DNA of 29,357 nt, taken from JBBIQZ01 sp037442065. GTDB lineage: Bacteria; Patescibacteriota; CPR2_A; CG2-30-33-46. The notes below the pieces were generated by a model, which saw nothing but the letters and a program-made list of their open reading frames with translations, did not search any database and was not told where the DNA came from. The stretch is taken from positions 1 through 29,357 of the forward strand of contig JBBIQZ010000007.1 in the NCBI GenBank assembly GCA_037442065.1, given 5' to 3'. Position numbers and translations under genes: made by a program. Shown here piece by piece: positions 13,562-21,567 of the stretch (the stretch's first letter is position 1; every line of letters starts with the position of its first letter).

Positions 13562-14493
13562 TACTTAAGCTCCAATCCAAATTCTTTGATTTTTTGATCT
13601 AACTCTTCTACGGCTTTTTTGCCTAGGCCTTTTAGCTTAACCAGCTTATCTCTACCTATCTTTATCGCTTCATCTACTGTTTTAATATTATTTGCTAAAA
13701 AGGCATTCATTGCTCTTGCCGAAAGATCTAATCCTTCAATTTCGATTTCGGGAACCTTTTCCTTTGGGACACCGGCAGTTCCTTTTGCTTCTTTCTTTTC
13801 TGAGACAGCTTTCTTTCCTGTTAATAAATTAAAATGATCTATCAAAATTCCCGAAGCTTCTTTCATTGCTTCTTCTGGAGTAATAGTACCGTCGGTTTCT
13901 ATGTCGATAGTTAATTTATCAAGATTTATTGCTTGCCCTAATCTTGTCGTTTCTATATCGTAGCGAACTTTTTTAACTGGACTATACATAGCATCTAAAG
14001 CAATTGTGCCGATTTTTGCTTTGCCGCTTTCTCGTTTCTCCAAAGATTCATAACCCCTCCCTTTTTCAATATAGATTTCCATGGATAACTCTGCTTTATC
14101 ATTATCTAAAGTTGCAATATGCAAATCCGGGTTAACTACCTCTACTTCTGCTGGCGTTTTGATATCCTTTGCTTTAACTTCTTTTGCACCCTTTGAGTCT
14201 AGAGTTATTATTTGCGAATCAGTCCCATGTAATTTTACCCTTAGCTGTTTAATATTTAAAAGCATCTCTACTACATCTTCTTTAACATTAGAGATGGTGG
14301 AAAATTCGTGAGAAACACCTTTAATTTTTACAGCAACAGGAGCGGCTCCTTCTAAAGAAGATAAAAGTACTCTACGCAAAGAGTTGCCGATAGTCATACC
14401 GTAACCCGGCTGAAGCGGCTCCATAACGAATACTGCTCTGTTTTTTTCTTTTGATGTAACTTTGATTTCTGGCAAATTAATTTCTTGTAACAT
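13561..14493 (-). CDS. rpoA: RNA polymerase alpha subunit
   Basis: Forms the dimer that nucleates RNA polymerase assembly and binds upstream promoter DNA. The N-terminal domain shows FVMEPLQPGYGMTIGNSLRRVLLSSLEGAA (dimer interface), and SPVKKVRYDIE later. A linker (about residues 220-245) is rich in lysine, alanine and glutamate. The C-terminal domain (about 246-310) has the helix-hairpin-helix LVKLKGLGKKAVEEL. Its length of 310 aa is normal. The 115-bp leader contains a palindromic repeat (14510-14593), and an AAAGGT ribosome binding site lies at its edge. Confidence 0.97.
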   Translation of the reverse strand: MLQEINLPEIKVTSKEKNRAVFVMEPLQPGYGMTIGNSLRRVLLSSLEGAAPVAVKIKGVSHEFSTISNVKEDVVEMLLNIKQLRVKLHGTDSQIITLDSKGAKEVKAKDIKTPAEVEVVNPDLHIATLDNDKAELSMEIYIEKGRGYESLEKRESGKAKIGTIALDAMYSPVKKVRYDIETTRLGQAINLDKLTIDIETDGTITPEEAMKEASGILIDHFNLLTGKKAVSEKKEAKGTAGVPKEKVPEIEIEGLDLSARAMNAFLANNIKTVDEAIKIGRDKLVKLKGLGKKAVEELDQKIKEFGLELK

Positions 14494-14509
14494 CTTTTTA
14501 CCTTTCGAG

Positions 14510-14593
14510 CCCCGACATTACGTCGGGACAAAACCCCTCCAAACTGCCTGCCCCGCAAAGCTTTTAGCGACGTAGGGTAAGTAAAGAAGGGCC
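14510..14593. repeat. Palindromic repeat element, copy A (rpsD-rpoA spacer)
   Basis: Holds a perfect hairpin (CCCGAC 14511-14516, GTCGGG 14522-14527) and a core at 14541-14593 that matches 25759-25810 at about 41 of 53 positions by eye, starting with the shared AAACTGCCTG. Most differences are transitions. It lies in the leader of rpoA. Translated by chance it would give nonsense peptides, so it is a non-coding element. Confidence 0.75.
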
Positions 14594-14608
14594 GATTAAC
14601 TTACTTTT

Positions 14609-15235
14609 TTATCTTGAATAAAACTCCACAATTAAATTTTCATTAATACTTTGATCTATATCTTCCCTTTGCGGTTCCTTTACAACATTCCCCTCTATTT
14701 TCTTTGGATCTAATTTCAACCATTCCTGGGTTTTATAAGAAGCTAAACGTTCACCCAGATTCTTAGAGATTTCCTTCTTTAAAAACTTAGGTGAAAAAGA
14801 TATCGTATCGCCAATTTTTACCTGATAAGACGGGATATTAACCTTTTTATTATTAACTAGAATATGAGCATGAGATATTTCCTGCCTTGCCTCTTTGCGA
14901 GAATTGGCCAAACCTAAACGAAATACCACATTATCTAATCTTTTCTCTAGAAGACTTAAAAGAACTTCACCTTTAATACCGGGTGATTTTTCAGCCTTTT
15001 TAAAATAATTCCTAAACTGTTTTTCTTTGACATTATAAATTTCTTTTACTTTTTGTTTTTCTTTTAACTGTATACCATAATCAGAGATCCTTCGCCTGAC
15101 CGGGTTAGAACCACGCTGGCCGGGATTATAAGCCCTTCTTGTAAAGGGACAGTTGGGTGAAAGACATTTTTCTCCTTTAAGAAAAAGTTTTTCGCCTTCT
15201 TTTCTGCAATTTCTACATATTGTCTCTTGTACCAC
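14609..15235 (-). CDS. rpsD: Ribosomal protein S4 (uS4), zinc-binding form
   Basis: A primary 16S rRNA-binding assembly protein. The N-terminus carries four cysteines (C7, C10, C24, C29; CRNC and CLSPNC), the C+ form in which zinc is bound. The S4 RNA-binding fold follows from about residue 92 (LEKRLDNVVFRLGLANSRKEARQEISHAHILVNNKKVNIPSY). Length 208 aa. The start is GTG 15235, seven bases after AAGGAG, and lies 14 bases after rpsK. The rpsM-rpsK-rpsD-rpoA-rplQ order is the classical alpha operon. Confidence 0.96.
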   Translation of the reverse strand: MVQETICRNCRKEGEKLFLKGEKCLSPNCPFTRRAYNPGQRGSNPVRRRISDYGIQLKEKQKVKEIYNVKEKQFRNYFKKAEKSPGIKGEVLLSLLEKRLDNVVFRLGLANSRKEARQEISHAHILVNNKKVNIPSYQVKIGDTISFSPKFLKKEISKNLGERLASYKTQEWLKLDPKKIEGNVVKEPQREDIDQSINENLIVEFYSR

Positions 15236-15249
15236 TCTTAAGCTCCTTT

Positions 15250-15648
15250 TTAAACTCTTCTTGCTTTCTTAGATCTTGGGCCATTATGAGGAATAGGAGT
15301 AACATCTTTTAGGGATGAAATTTCCAAACCAGAAGCATTTAAAGCCCTAACTGCCGATTCTCTGCCGGAACCGACCCCTTTAACAACCACATCTATTTTC
15401 CTTACTTGAAAATCTCTAGCATCGCCAGCCACTTTTCTTGCAGCTTGTCCGGCGGCATAAGGTGTTGACTTACGAGACCCCTTATAGCCTACGGTTCCTG
15501 CAGATGCCCAAGCTAAAACATCACCTTTTTCATCTGTTAAAGTAATGGTTGTATTATTAAAAGAAGATTGTATATAAACCCTGCCTTTGGGAACAACTTT
15601 TTTAACTTTCTTTTTTCTTTTTATAGTTTTTTTAACTTCTTCAGCCAT
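15250..15648 (-). CDS. rpsK: Ribosomal protein S11 (uS11)
   Basis: A 30S platform protein near the mRNA exit. The core GRVYIQSSFNNTTITLTDEKGDVLAWASAGTVGYKGSRKSTPYAA and the C-terminal DVTPIPHNGPRSKKARRV are diagnostic. The first 20 residues are very lysine-rich. Length 132 aa is standard. The C-terminal PHNG motif, a possible isoaspartate site in this family, is intact. Confidence 0.97.
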   Translation of the reverse strand: MAEEVKKTIKRKKKVKKVVPKGRVYIQSSFNNTTITLTDEKGDVLAWASAGTVGYKGSRKSTPYAAGQAARKVAGDARDFQVRKIDVVVKGVGSGRESAVRALNASGLEISSLKDVTPIPHNGPRSKKARRV

Positions 15649-15676
15649 ATTTCTCCTTATTTCTTACCCTTTATTT

Positions 15677-16063
15677 CTAAGTTTTTTGAGCAGCTGGTTT
15701 TCGACCGCTTCCGATAGTAACTCGTTTTCCTCTTTTAGTTCTGGCGTTAGTTTTCGTTCGCTGACCTCTTACCGGCAAACCCCTTTTGTGTCTTTCTCCT
15801 CTGTAGCTGCCAATTTCTTTTAACCTTTTTATATTTTCAAAAACTGCCCTTCTTAAATCACCTTCTACAGTATGACTTTTTTCAATTATTCCCCTTAAAG
15901 TATTAACCTCATTTTCTGCTAAATCCTTAATCTTTCTATTTTTATCAATATTTGCTTGAGCTAAAATTCTTAAACTTAAAGGTCTCCCTATTCCATAGAT
16001 AGAAGTTAAACCAATTTCTATTCTCTTGTTATCTGGCAGATTTACACCTGCAATTCTAATCAT
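15677..16063 (-). CDS. rpsM: Ribosomal protein S13 (uS13)
   Basis: A head protein of the 30S subunit that contacts the P-site tRNA and bridges to the 50S subunit. It opens MIRIAGVNLPDNKRIEIGLTSIYGIG and contains GSYRGERHKRGLPVRGQRTKTNARTKRG near the end, both family signatures; 128 aa. Its start overlaps the end of the upstream ASCH/DUF3850 gene by eight bases, so that gene's translation should feed ribosomes into rpsM. Confidence 0.97.
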   Translation of the reverse strand: MIRIAGVNLPDNKRIEIGLTSIYGIGRPLSLRILAQANIDKNRKIKDLAENEVNTLRGIIEKSHTVEGDLRRAVFENIKRLKEIGSYRGERHKRGLPVRGQRTKTNARTKRGKRVTIGSGRKPAAQKT

Positions 16064-16331
16064 TTTCTTCTCCTAGTTCCAACAAATATGCGCCGTATTT
16101 ATCTAAATCATCGGCATTGCTATATTTTAATGGATGAATTTTACTGACATTCTTGATTATTTTTTTAACTGATCGACCTGTATATTGTTTAGCTCCTGGA
16201 TTATATTCTTCCAGTATTAAAACGTCTCCTTTATCAACTTCGAAATCAGCTAACCTATAGTCAACATTTTTGTCACCAGTTTCAACCTTCTCAAATAATT
16301 CAGGCCAAGTTTTCTTTTTTATCTCTCTCAT
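16056..16331 (-). CDS. ASCH/DUF3850-like (PUA-fold) protein
   Basis: A 91-aa single-domain protein. The pattern WPELFEKVETGDKNVDYRL, GDVLILEEYNP, a YTGR motif near residue 50 and then a hydrophobic strand matches DUF3850/ASCH proteins, PUA-like folds thought to bind RNA or modified nucleotides. Family members are often near phage or RNA-modification genes. Here the gene sits inside the ribosomal cluster, between rpmJ and rpsM, and its stop overlaps the rpsM start by eight bases. No Shine-Dalgarno precedes ATG 16331. The location suggests a translation-linked role such as rRNA binding or regulation; this is inference. Confidence 0.8.
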   Translation of the reverse strand: MREIKKKTWPELFEKVETGDKNVDYRLADFEVDKGDVLILEEYNPGAKQYTGRSVKKIIKNVSKIHPLKYSNADDLDKYGAYLLELGEEND

Positions 16332-16374
16332 AATTTTTAATTTTTCATTTTGAATTTTTAATCTAGCGAAGCGC

Positions 16375-16488
16375 TTATCCCTGTCTTTGTTTGTGTTTTG
16401 GATTTTCGCAAATAACCCGCAAAACTCCCTTTCGGCGAATTATTTTACATTTGGCACAAATTTTTTTAATTGATGCTCTAACTTTCAT
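16375..16488 (-). CDS. rpmJ: Ribosomal protein L36 (bL36), zinc-binding form
   Basis: A 37-residue protein encoded between infA and the ASCH gene. It begins MKVRASIKKICAKCK and ends ENPKHKQRQG. The zinc ligands are C11, C14, C27 and H32, so it is the zinc-binding (C+) form. L36 binds domain V/VI of 23S rRNA late in 50S assembly. The infA-rpmJ-rpsM order is typical of bacteria, with the ASCH gene as an extra. Confidence 0.95.
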   Translation of the reverse strand: MKVRASIKKICAKCKIIRRKGVLRVICENPKHKQRQG

Positions 16489-16521
16489 TTTTATTTTTCT
16501 TTCTTACTGCCAAACAAACTT

Positions 16522-16758
16522 CTACTTATGCCGGTAAGTGATTCTTCCTTTGGTTAAATCGTAAGGCGTCATTTCAATAGTAACTTTGTCTCCGGGAAGA
16601 ATTTTAATATAATGCATCCTCATTCTTCCTGATATATGAGCAAGTATTATATGCCCATTTTCCAATTCAACTCTAAACATAGCATTTGGCAATGTTTCAA
16701 CAATTGTTCCTTCTAATTCTATGACTTCTTTCTTATTTTTATTTTCTTCATTTCCCAT
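16522..16758 (-). CDS. infA: Translation initiation factor IF-1
   Basis: Binds the 30S A-site during initiation. It is an S1-like OB-fold of 78 aa: IELEGTIVETLPNAMFRVELENGHIILAHISGRMRMHYIKILPGDKVTIEMTPYDLTKGRITYR is nearly canonical. A short lysine/asparagine N-terminal tail precedes it. The gene lies 44 bases after map. Confidence 0.97.
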   Translation of the reverse strand: MGNEENKNKKEVIELEGTIVETLPNAMFRVELENGHIILAHISGRMRMHYIKILPGDKVTIEMTPYDLTKGRITYRHK

Positions 16759-16802
16759 AATAATTTTTTAATTATATAGATTTATTTGCATTTTGGCAAG
16801 CC

Positions 16803-17552
16803 TTAAGACTTAATAGGAACCAAATTTTCATAGCCTCTTTTTTTAACCAAAACCGTCAATTCAAAATGGGCCGATTTTTTACCATCAAGTGTTTTTATGG
16901 TCCAACCATCTTCGGCAGTTTTAACCAGAAAATCACCTGCGTTCGCCATTGGTTCAATGGCTAAAGTATACCCTTCCTTTAACACAGGACCTTCTCCTCT
17001 TTTTCCAAAATTAGGTATTGGAGGATCTTCATGAAGATTTTTTCCAATACCGTGGCCAGTACAATCTTTAACAACCGAAAAACCTTGCTTTTCTATAGCC
17101 TTTTGTACTGAAAAAGAAATATCGCCTACTCTTTTCCCATCTTTTATTTCTTTTAAACCGAGAAGTAGACTTTTTTTAGTAACGTCTATCAACTTTTTAT
17201 CATTTTTTGATATCTTTCCAACAGGAAAAGTTGCTGCCGCATCAGTATGAAAACCTTTGTAAAATATTCCCACATCTAAACTTACTATGTCTCCTTCTTT
17301 TAATTCTTTATCACTAGGTATTCCATGGACTACTTCTTCATTTATAGAAGCGCAAATAGATTTTGGAAAACCATGGTAGCCTAAAAAGGAAGGCTTGGCA
17401 TTATATTTTAAAATTAATGCTTCTGCTAACTCATCGAGCTTACCGGTAGTTACTCCCGGTTTAATTGTTTTTCTTAAAGATTCCATTACCCGGGCTAAAA
17501 TTTTCCCGCCCTCTTTCATTATTTTTATTTCTTCTTTAGTTTTTTGAGTCAT
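16803..17552 (-). CDS. map: Methionine aminopeptidase, type I
   Basis: Removes the initiator methionine from nascent proteins. All five metal ligands are present: D93, D104, H167, E200 and E231, with the substrate histidine H76 in VVHGIP. The N-terminal type I zinc-finger extension is absent, so it is the short (type Ia) form of 249 aa. Its ATG overlaps the adk TGA (ATGA), a coupled junction common in secY-adk-map-infA clusters. Confidence 0.96.
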   Translation of the reverse strand: MTQKTKEEIKIMKEGGKILARVMESLRKTIKPGVTTGKLDELAEALILKYNAKPSFLGYHGFPKSICASINEEVVHGIPSDKELKEGDIVSLDVGIFYKGFHTDAAATFPVGKISKNDKKLIDVTKKSLLLGLKEIKDGKRVGDISFSVQKAIEKQGFSVVKDCTGHGIGKNLHEDPPIPNFGKRGEGPVLKEGYTLAIEPMANAGDFLVKTAEDGWTIKTLDGKKSAHFELTVLVKKRGYENLVPIKS

Positions 17553-18229
17553 TTAAGTCCTACACTATTTATTAAATCTCGAGTTATTTTGGAAACCGGC
17601 CTTTCAGCGTTAATTTCTATTAATCTGCCTTCTTTTTTATAATAGTTTTTAATGCCTCTTAGATATTTGGAAACAAATTTTAGACGATTTTTAATAAGTG
17701 CTGGGGTTTCATCCTGTCTTTTTTCCGGCTTGCCGCCGCATGGACATTTTTTCTTGGGTCTACTAAATACCATATTGCATTTGGGGCAAGTCCATCTATT
17801 TAAAAGCCTTAAGATGGCAGTTTTTTTAGAAATGTCAAAATATACAGCGTAATAGTTGTTATCCCTTCCGGTTTTCTTAAAAATCCTGTTTAAAGCGTAA
17901 ACCTGCTCTAAGGCTCGAGGAAAGCCATCAACAATTAAAGGATACCTTGCCGGAATTTTAGAAATTTCTTTTTCCATTATCTTTTCTGTTATTCTGGTAG
18001 GAACAAGCTTGCCTTTAGTAACTATTTTAAAGATTTCTCTTGGGCCCTTTTTGGTTTTTATCATCCTTCTTAAAACTGCTCCTAATTCAATATCTTTAAA
18101 AGGAAATTTCTTTTTTAGTTCCATAGCCTGCGTTCCTTTACCAGAACCCTGCAGGCCCAAAAAAATTAAATTCAAAGGTTTAAGTGAGGTAAGGGACGAT
18201 TTTTTTGAATTTTTCTTAATAGTTTTCAT
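17549..18229 (-). CDS. adk: Adenylate kinase with zinc-binding LID
   Basis: Interconverts ATP and AMP with two ADP. The P-loop GLQGSGKGT is at residues 25-33 and DGFPR at 101-105. The LID carries four cysteines (C148, C151, C162, C164), the zinc form. The protein is 226 aa, with an N-terminal basic extension of about 18 residues before the P-loop strand. The AMP-site segment reads IELGAVLRR where most enzymes have STGDxLR, so the usual Thr and Asp are absent. The start overlaps the end of secY by 14 bases. It ends on TGA, supporting UGA as stop in this genome. Confidence 0.94.
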   Translation of the reverse strand: MKTIKKNSKKSSLTSLKPLNLIFLGLQGSGKGTQAMELKKKFPFKDIELGAVLRRMIKTKKGPREIFKIVTKGKLVPTRITEKIMEKEISKIPARYPLIVDGFPRALEQVYALNRIFKKTGRDNNYYAVYFDISKKTAILRLLNRWTCPKCNMVFSRPKKKCPCGGKPEKRQDETPALIKNRLKFVSKYLRGIKNYYKKEGRLIEINAERPVSKITRDLINSVGLK

Positions 18230-19496
18230 AGTTTTTCATTATTAATTGAGCTTCAATTTGCTTTACTAATTCAATGGCTACCGAAACAACAATCAAGAGA
18301 CCGGTCCCGCCAATGACTAAAGTTTGTACTCCTGTTAATTGCTGCATTATGAACGGCAAAATAGCAATAACCCCCAAAAACATTGCTCCAGGCAAAGTAA
18401 TTCTTAAAACAACTTTTTCTAAATATTCAGCGGTTTGTCTGCCTGGTCTTAATCCGGGGATAAACCCTCCTTGTTTTTGAATATTTTCCGCAACCTGATC
18501 AGGCTTAAAAATAATCGAAGTATAAAAATAAGTAAAAGCTACCACTAAAATAAAATAAAAAGAAGAAAAAAATACTTGGTTATTAAATAATGTTTCCACA
18601 AATCTTGCTCCATTAACCACTAAAGAGGATTTTGCCTGAAGAAGAAACTTGGCTATAATCCCCGGGAAAAGCATTAAAGACATAGCAAAGATAATTGGCA
18701 CAACTCCGGCTTGAGTTACCCGTAGAGGGAGATAAGTAGACGAACTGCCGTACATTTTTGTTCCTCTTACTCTCCTGGCATACATCACCGGAATATTTCT
18801 TTGCCCCTCGGTAATTATCACAATGGCAAAAATTATAACTGCTGCGGCGGCCGCAAAAGCAATAACAGTCAAAATTTTTCCCGGGTCTAAAAAGGCAAAT
18901 GTCTGCTGAACAACCGAAGGAATTTTGGCTATAATACCGGTAAAAATAATTAAAGATATTCCATTACCAATATTTTTTTCTGAAATTATTTCACCCAGCC
19001 ACATTAAAAAAACTGAACCGGCCGTCATAGTAATCATCGCTCCTAAAATGAAAAAGGCGCTAAGATTAGAAATTATCGGCTGTCCGGTAGAAGACTTACT
19101 TAAAAGAATTATAAAACCATACGATTCCACAAAGGCTAAAGGAACCGTAAGGTACCTTGTGTATTGATTAATTTTAAACTGACCTCTTTCCCCCTCTTTC
19201 TGCAAGGCTTCCAACTGAGGAACAACAACGGTTAAAAGCTGTATAATAATAGAAGCGTTAATATATGGAGCTACTCCCAAAGTCACAACAGAAAATTGGC
19301 TCATTGCTCCGCCGGAAAATATGTTTAAAAGACCAAAGATTTGATTCCGGTTAAAGAAATTTCTTAAAGCTTCCAGATCGGCGCCAGGGATAGGAATATG
19401 GGCTAAAATCCTAAAAACAACCAAAATACCGGCTATTATAAATAGGTTGTTTCTTAGCTCTTTGTTTTTCCAAATCTTTTTTAAAAAATTAAACAT
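18216..19496 (-). CDS. secY: Protein translocase subunit SecY
   Basis: The pore subunit of the Sec translocon in the cytoplasmic membrane. The protein is 426 aa with ten hydrophobic segments by eye. It begins with a cytosolic tail (FKKIWKNKELRNNLFIIAGILVVFR), contains the plug-region glycine-rich FSGGAMSQFS (about residues 60-69), and the cytosolic loop PVMYARRVRGTKMYGSSSTYLPLR that docks SecA or the ribosome. Its ATG overlaps the rplO stop. The position rplO-secY-adk is the standard spc-operon order. Confidence 0.97.
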   Translation of the reverse strand: MFNFLKKIWKNKELRNNLFIIAGILVVFRILAHIPIPGADLEALRNFFNRNQIFGLLNIFSGGAMSQFSVVTLGVAPYINASIIIQLLTVVVPQLEALQKEGERGQFKINQYTRYLTVPLAFVESYGFIILLSKSSTGQPIISNLSAFFILGAMITMTAGSVFLMWLGEIISEKNIGNGISLIIFTGIIAKIPSVVQQTFAFLDPGKILTVIAFAAAAAVIIFAIVIITEGQRNIPVMYARRVRGTKMYGSSSTYLPLRVTQAGVVPIIFAMSLMLFPGIIAKFLLQAKSSLVVNGARFVETLFNNQVFFSSFYFILVVAFTYFYTSIIFKPDQVAENIQKQGGFIPGLRPGRQTAEYLEKVVLRITLPGAMFLGVIAILPFIMQQLTGVQTLVIGGTGLLIVVSVAIELVKQIEAQLIMKNYENY

Positions 19497-19978
19497 TATT
19501 CAACTTTAGAATTTCTATCTTTCGGGGATGACTTTTTAAGAGTCTCTATTTTTGACAAAATAAATTCTCCGCCCGCTTTTTTTATTAAGTCCTTTGCCTT
19601 ATTGGATAAAAATTCCGCTTCCACTTTAAGCTTCTTTTTTAATTCTCCTTTGCCTAAAATTTTGATAGGCCCTTCTTTTCTTATGATCCCTTTTTCTCTA
19701 AGTTTTGCGCTATTAACCACTTCGCCGTCTTTGAATGTATTTAAATCAGAAACATTTAAAACTTGGGGTTTTATTTTTTTAAATTTCTTAAAGCCCCTCT
19801 TTTTGGGAAGTCTTTGCTTTAAGGGCATTTGTCCGCCTTCAAAACCCCTTTTTCTCTTAAACCCAGAACGAGATTTTTGCCCCTTGGTTCCCCGACCGGC
19901 AGTTTTGCCGCCGCCAGCTGAAATTCCTCTGCCTACTCTTTTCCTTTTTTTAAACTTCGTTTTAAACTCTAATTTCAT
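19496..19978 (-). CDS. rplO: Ribosomal protein L15 (uL15)
   Basis: A 50S protein needed late in assembly. The glycine/lysine-rich N-terminal part (KRVGRGISAGGGKTAGRGTKGQKSRSG, about 12-38) and GFEGGQMPLKQRLPKRGF-like segment are diagnostic. Length 160 aa; the last fifteen residues are a polar tail. Its ATG overlaps the rpsE TGA; in most bacteria rpmD (L30) lies between these two genes, and here it is absent. Confidence 0.96.
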   Translation of the reverse strand: MKLEFKTKFKKRKRVGRGISAGGGKTAGRGTKGQKSRSGFKRKRGFEGGQMPLKQRLPKKRGFKKFKKIKPQVLNVSDLNTFKDGEVVNSAKLREKGIIRKEGPIKILGKGELKKKLKVEAEFLSNKAKDLIKKAGGEFILSKIETLKKSSPKDRNSKVE

Positions 19979-20661
19979 TTTTGGGCCTCTTTTAGAGATA
20001 TTTTCTTTAGGGCGTTAAAGGTTGCGATCATATTATTTATTTTATTTCCCGAACCAAGCATTTTGGAAGAAATATCAGAAATACCAGCCAACTCGACTAC
20101 AGCCCTAACTGGACCGCCGGCAATAATACCAGTACCTTTTCTTGCCGGTTTTAGAAGAACTTTAGCTCCTTTAAAATTAGATTCTATATCAAATGGAACT
20201 GTTGAATCGGGTGAAATTTTTATCATATTTTTTCGGGCCTTGCTAGAAGCTTTGGCAACCGCCTGAGCTACTTCAGACCCCTTACCAGTACCGATACCGA
20301 TTTTCCCATCAAGATTCCCCACAACCACCGATGCTCTAAATTTAAACCTTCTTCCACCTTTTACAACTCTGGCAACCCTTTTTATCTCTAAAACCTTTTC
20401 TTCAAATTCTTTTTTTATCTCAACTCTTGTTTTTTGTCTTTGCCTTTGAGGAGCAATTCTTCTAAATTGTTCCATTTTTGTCTTAGAAGCAGTATCTTTA
20501 ACCGGTTCTTCGGCGGGCTTTTCTTTAGTTTCTTTTTCTTTAAGGACTTCTTCTACTGATTTTTCTGCTTCCTCATTTTTAAGATCACTTGAAGGCTCCT
20601 TGTCTAAGGATTCTTCTTTTATATCTTTTGCTTCCTCTTTTTTTATTTCTTCTTCTTTCAT
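19975..20661 (-). CDS. rpsE: Ribosomal protein S5 (uS5) with long acidic N-terminal extension
   Basis: A 30S protein involved in translational accuracy and mRNA unwinding. The first 85 residues or so are a low-complexity glutamate/lysine extension with no fold that I recognise. The S5 dsRNA-binding-like domain starts around residue 88 (EKVLEIKRVARVVKGGRRFKFRASVVVGN) with GKGSEVAQAVAKA, and the C-terminal domain holds GTGIIAGGPVRAVVELAG. Standard S5 is about 165 aa; this one is 228. Ends on TGA overlapping rplO. Confidence 0.96.
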   Translation of the reverse strand: MKEEEIKKEEAKDIKEESLDKEPSSDLKNEEAEKSVEEVLKEKETKEKPAEEPVKDTASKTKMEQFRRIAPQRQRQKTRVEIKKEFEEKVLEIKRVARVVKGGRRFKFRASVVVGNLDGKIGIGTGKGSEVAQAVAKASSKARKNMIKISPDSTVPFDIESNFKGAKVLLKPARKGTGIIAGGPVRAVVELAGISDISSKMLGSGNKINNMIATFNALKKISLKEAQK

Positions 20662-20671
20662 CTTTTCTCCT

Positions 20672-20998
20672 TCAAAACTTTAATCCGCCTTTTCTTGCAC
20701 CTTCGGCCAATTCTTTTATTTGACCATGATACTTAAAACCACCTTTATCAAAAACTACCTCTTTAACCTTTGATAGAGCCGCCTTTTTGGCAATGTCCTG
20801 ACCAACTTCAAGCGGCGTTTTTTGGGATTTAGCATTAGAAGCCGAAGCTAAGGTTTCACCTTTTTCATCATTTATAAGTTGAGCATAGATATATTTTAAA
20901 CTTCTAAAAACGGAAAGGCGTGGCCTTTTAGCCGTTCCCTTAATCTTTGCTCTAACTCTTTTGTGTCTTAAATCTCTTTTGTCTTTTTTATTTAACAT
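20672..20998 (-). CDS. rplR: Ribosomal protein L18 (uL18)
   Basis: A 50S protein that binds 5S rRNA with L5. RPRLSVFRSLKYIYAQLINDEKGETLASAS and the C-terminal FDKGGFKYHGQIKELAEGARKGGLKF are canonical, and the protein ends exactly at the family's GLKF terminus on a TGA codon. This is good evidence that UGA is a stop in this genome. Length 108 aa. Confidence 0.97.
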   Translation of the reverse strand: MLNKKDKRDLRHKRVRAKIKGTAKRPRLSVFRSLKYIYAQLINDEKGETLASASNAKSQKTPLEVGQDIAKKAALSKVKEVVFDKGGFKYHGQIKELAEGARKGGLKF

Positions 20999-21010
20999 TT
21001 ATTCCTCTTT

Positions 21011-21562
21011 TTAAGTACCCGTTCCTGCTTTTAACGCTTTTCCTGCTTTTCTTCTTATCTTTTCATCTTCATACATTATACCTTTTCCTTTGTAAGGTTC
21101 TGGTTTTTTGATTTCCCTTATTTTTGCGGCAATCATTCCTACCTTTTCTTTATCAATACCAGAAACAATTATGTTGGTATTTTTTTCTACTTTTATTTCA
21201 ATGCCTTGAGGAACCGAAATAGAAACAGGGTGAGAAAAACCAACATTCAAAATAAGTTCTCCTTCGGAAATTTGAGCTTTGTATCCAACCCCCACCATTT
21301 TTAACCGCTTTTCAAAACCAGACACTACCCCATCAACCATGTTTTTTACTAATGTTCTTAAAAGGCCATGTAATTCTTTTGCTTTTCTTGAATTTGAGGA
21401 TTGCTCAAACTTTAAAACATCTCCTTCTTTAATAATTTTTATTTCCGAATGAAACGGTCTTTCCAACTCGCCTTTCGGACCTTTAACTTTTATTAATGAA
21501 GGAGTTATATCTAAATTAACGCCTTGGGGAATTTGTATGGGGAATTTACCTATTTTAGACAT
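21011..21562 (-). CDS. rplF: Ribosomal protein L6 (uL6)
   Basis: A 50S protein near the factor-binding site. It opens MSKIGKFPIQIPQGVNLDI and contains two homologous domains, the second with GIDKEKVGMIAAKIREIKKPEPYKGKGIMYEDEKIRRKAGK, the family signature. I use ATG 21562; the frame extends to a TTG at 21574, but the matching N-terminus begins at the ATG. The start lies five bases after the rpsH stop. Length 183 aa. Confidence 0.96.
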   Translation of the reverse strand: MSKIGKFPIQIPQGVNLDITPSLIKVKGPKGELERPFHSEIKIIKEGDVLKFEQSSNSRKAKELHGLLRTLVKNMVDGVVSGFEKRLKMVGVGYKAQISEGELILNVGFSHPVSISVPQGIEIKVEKNTNIIVSGIDKEKVGMIAAKIREIKKPEPYKGKGIMYEDEKIRRKAGKALKAGTGT

Positions 21563-21567
21563 AATTT

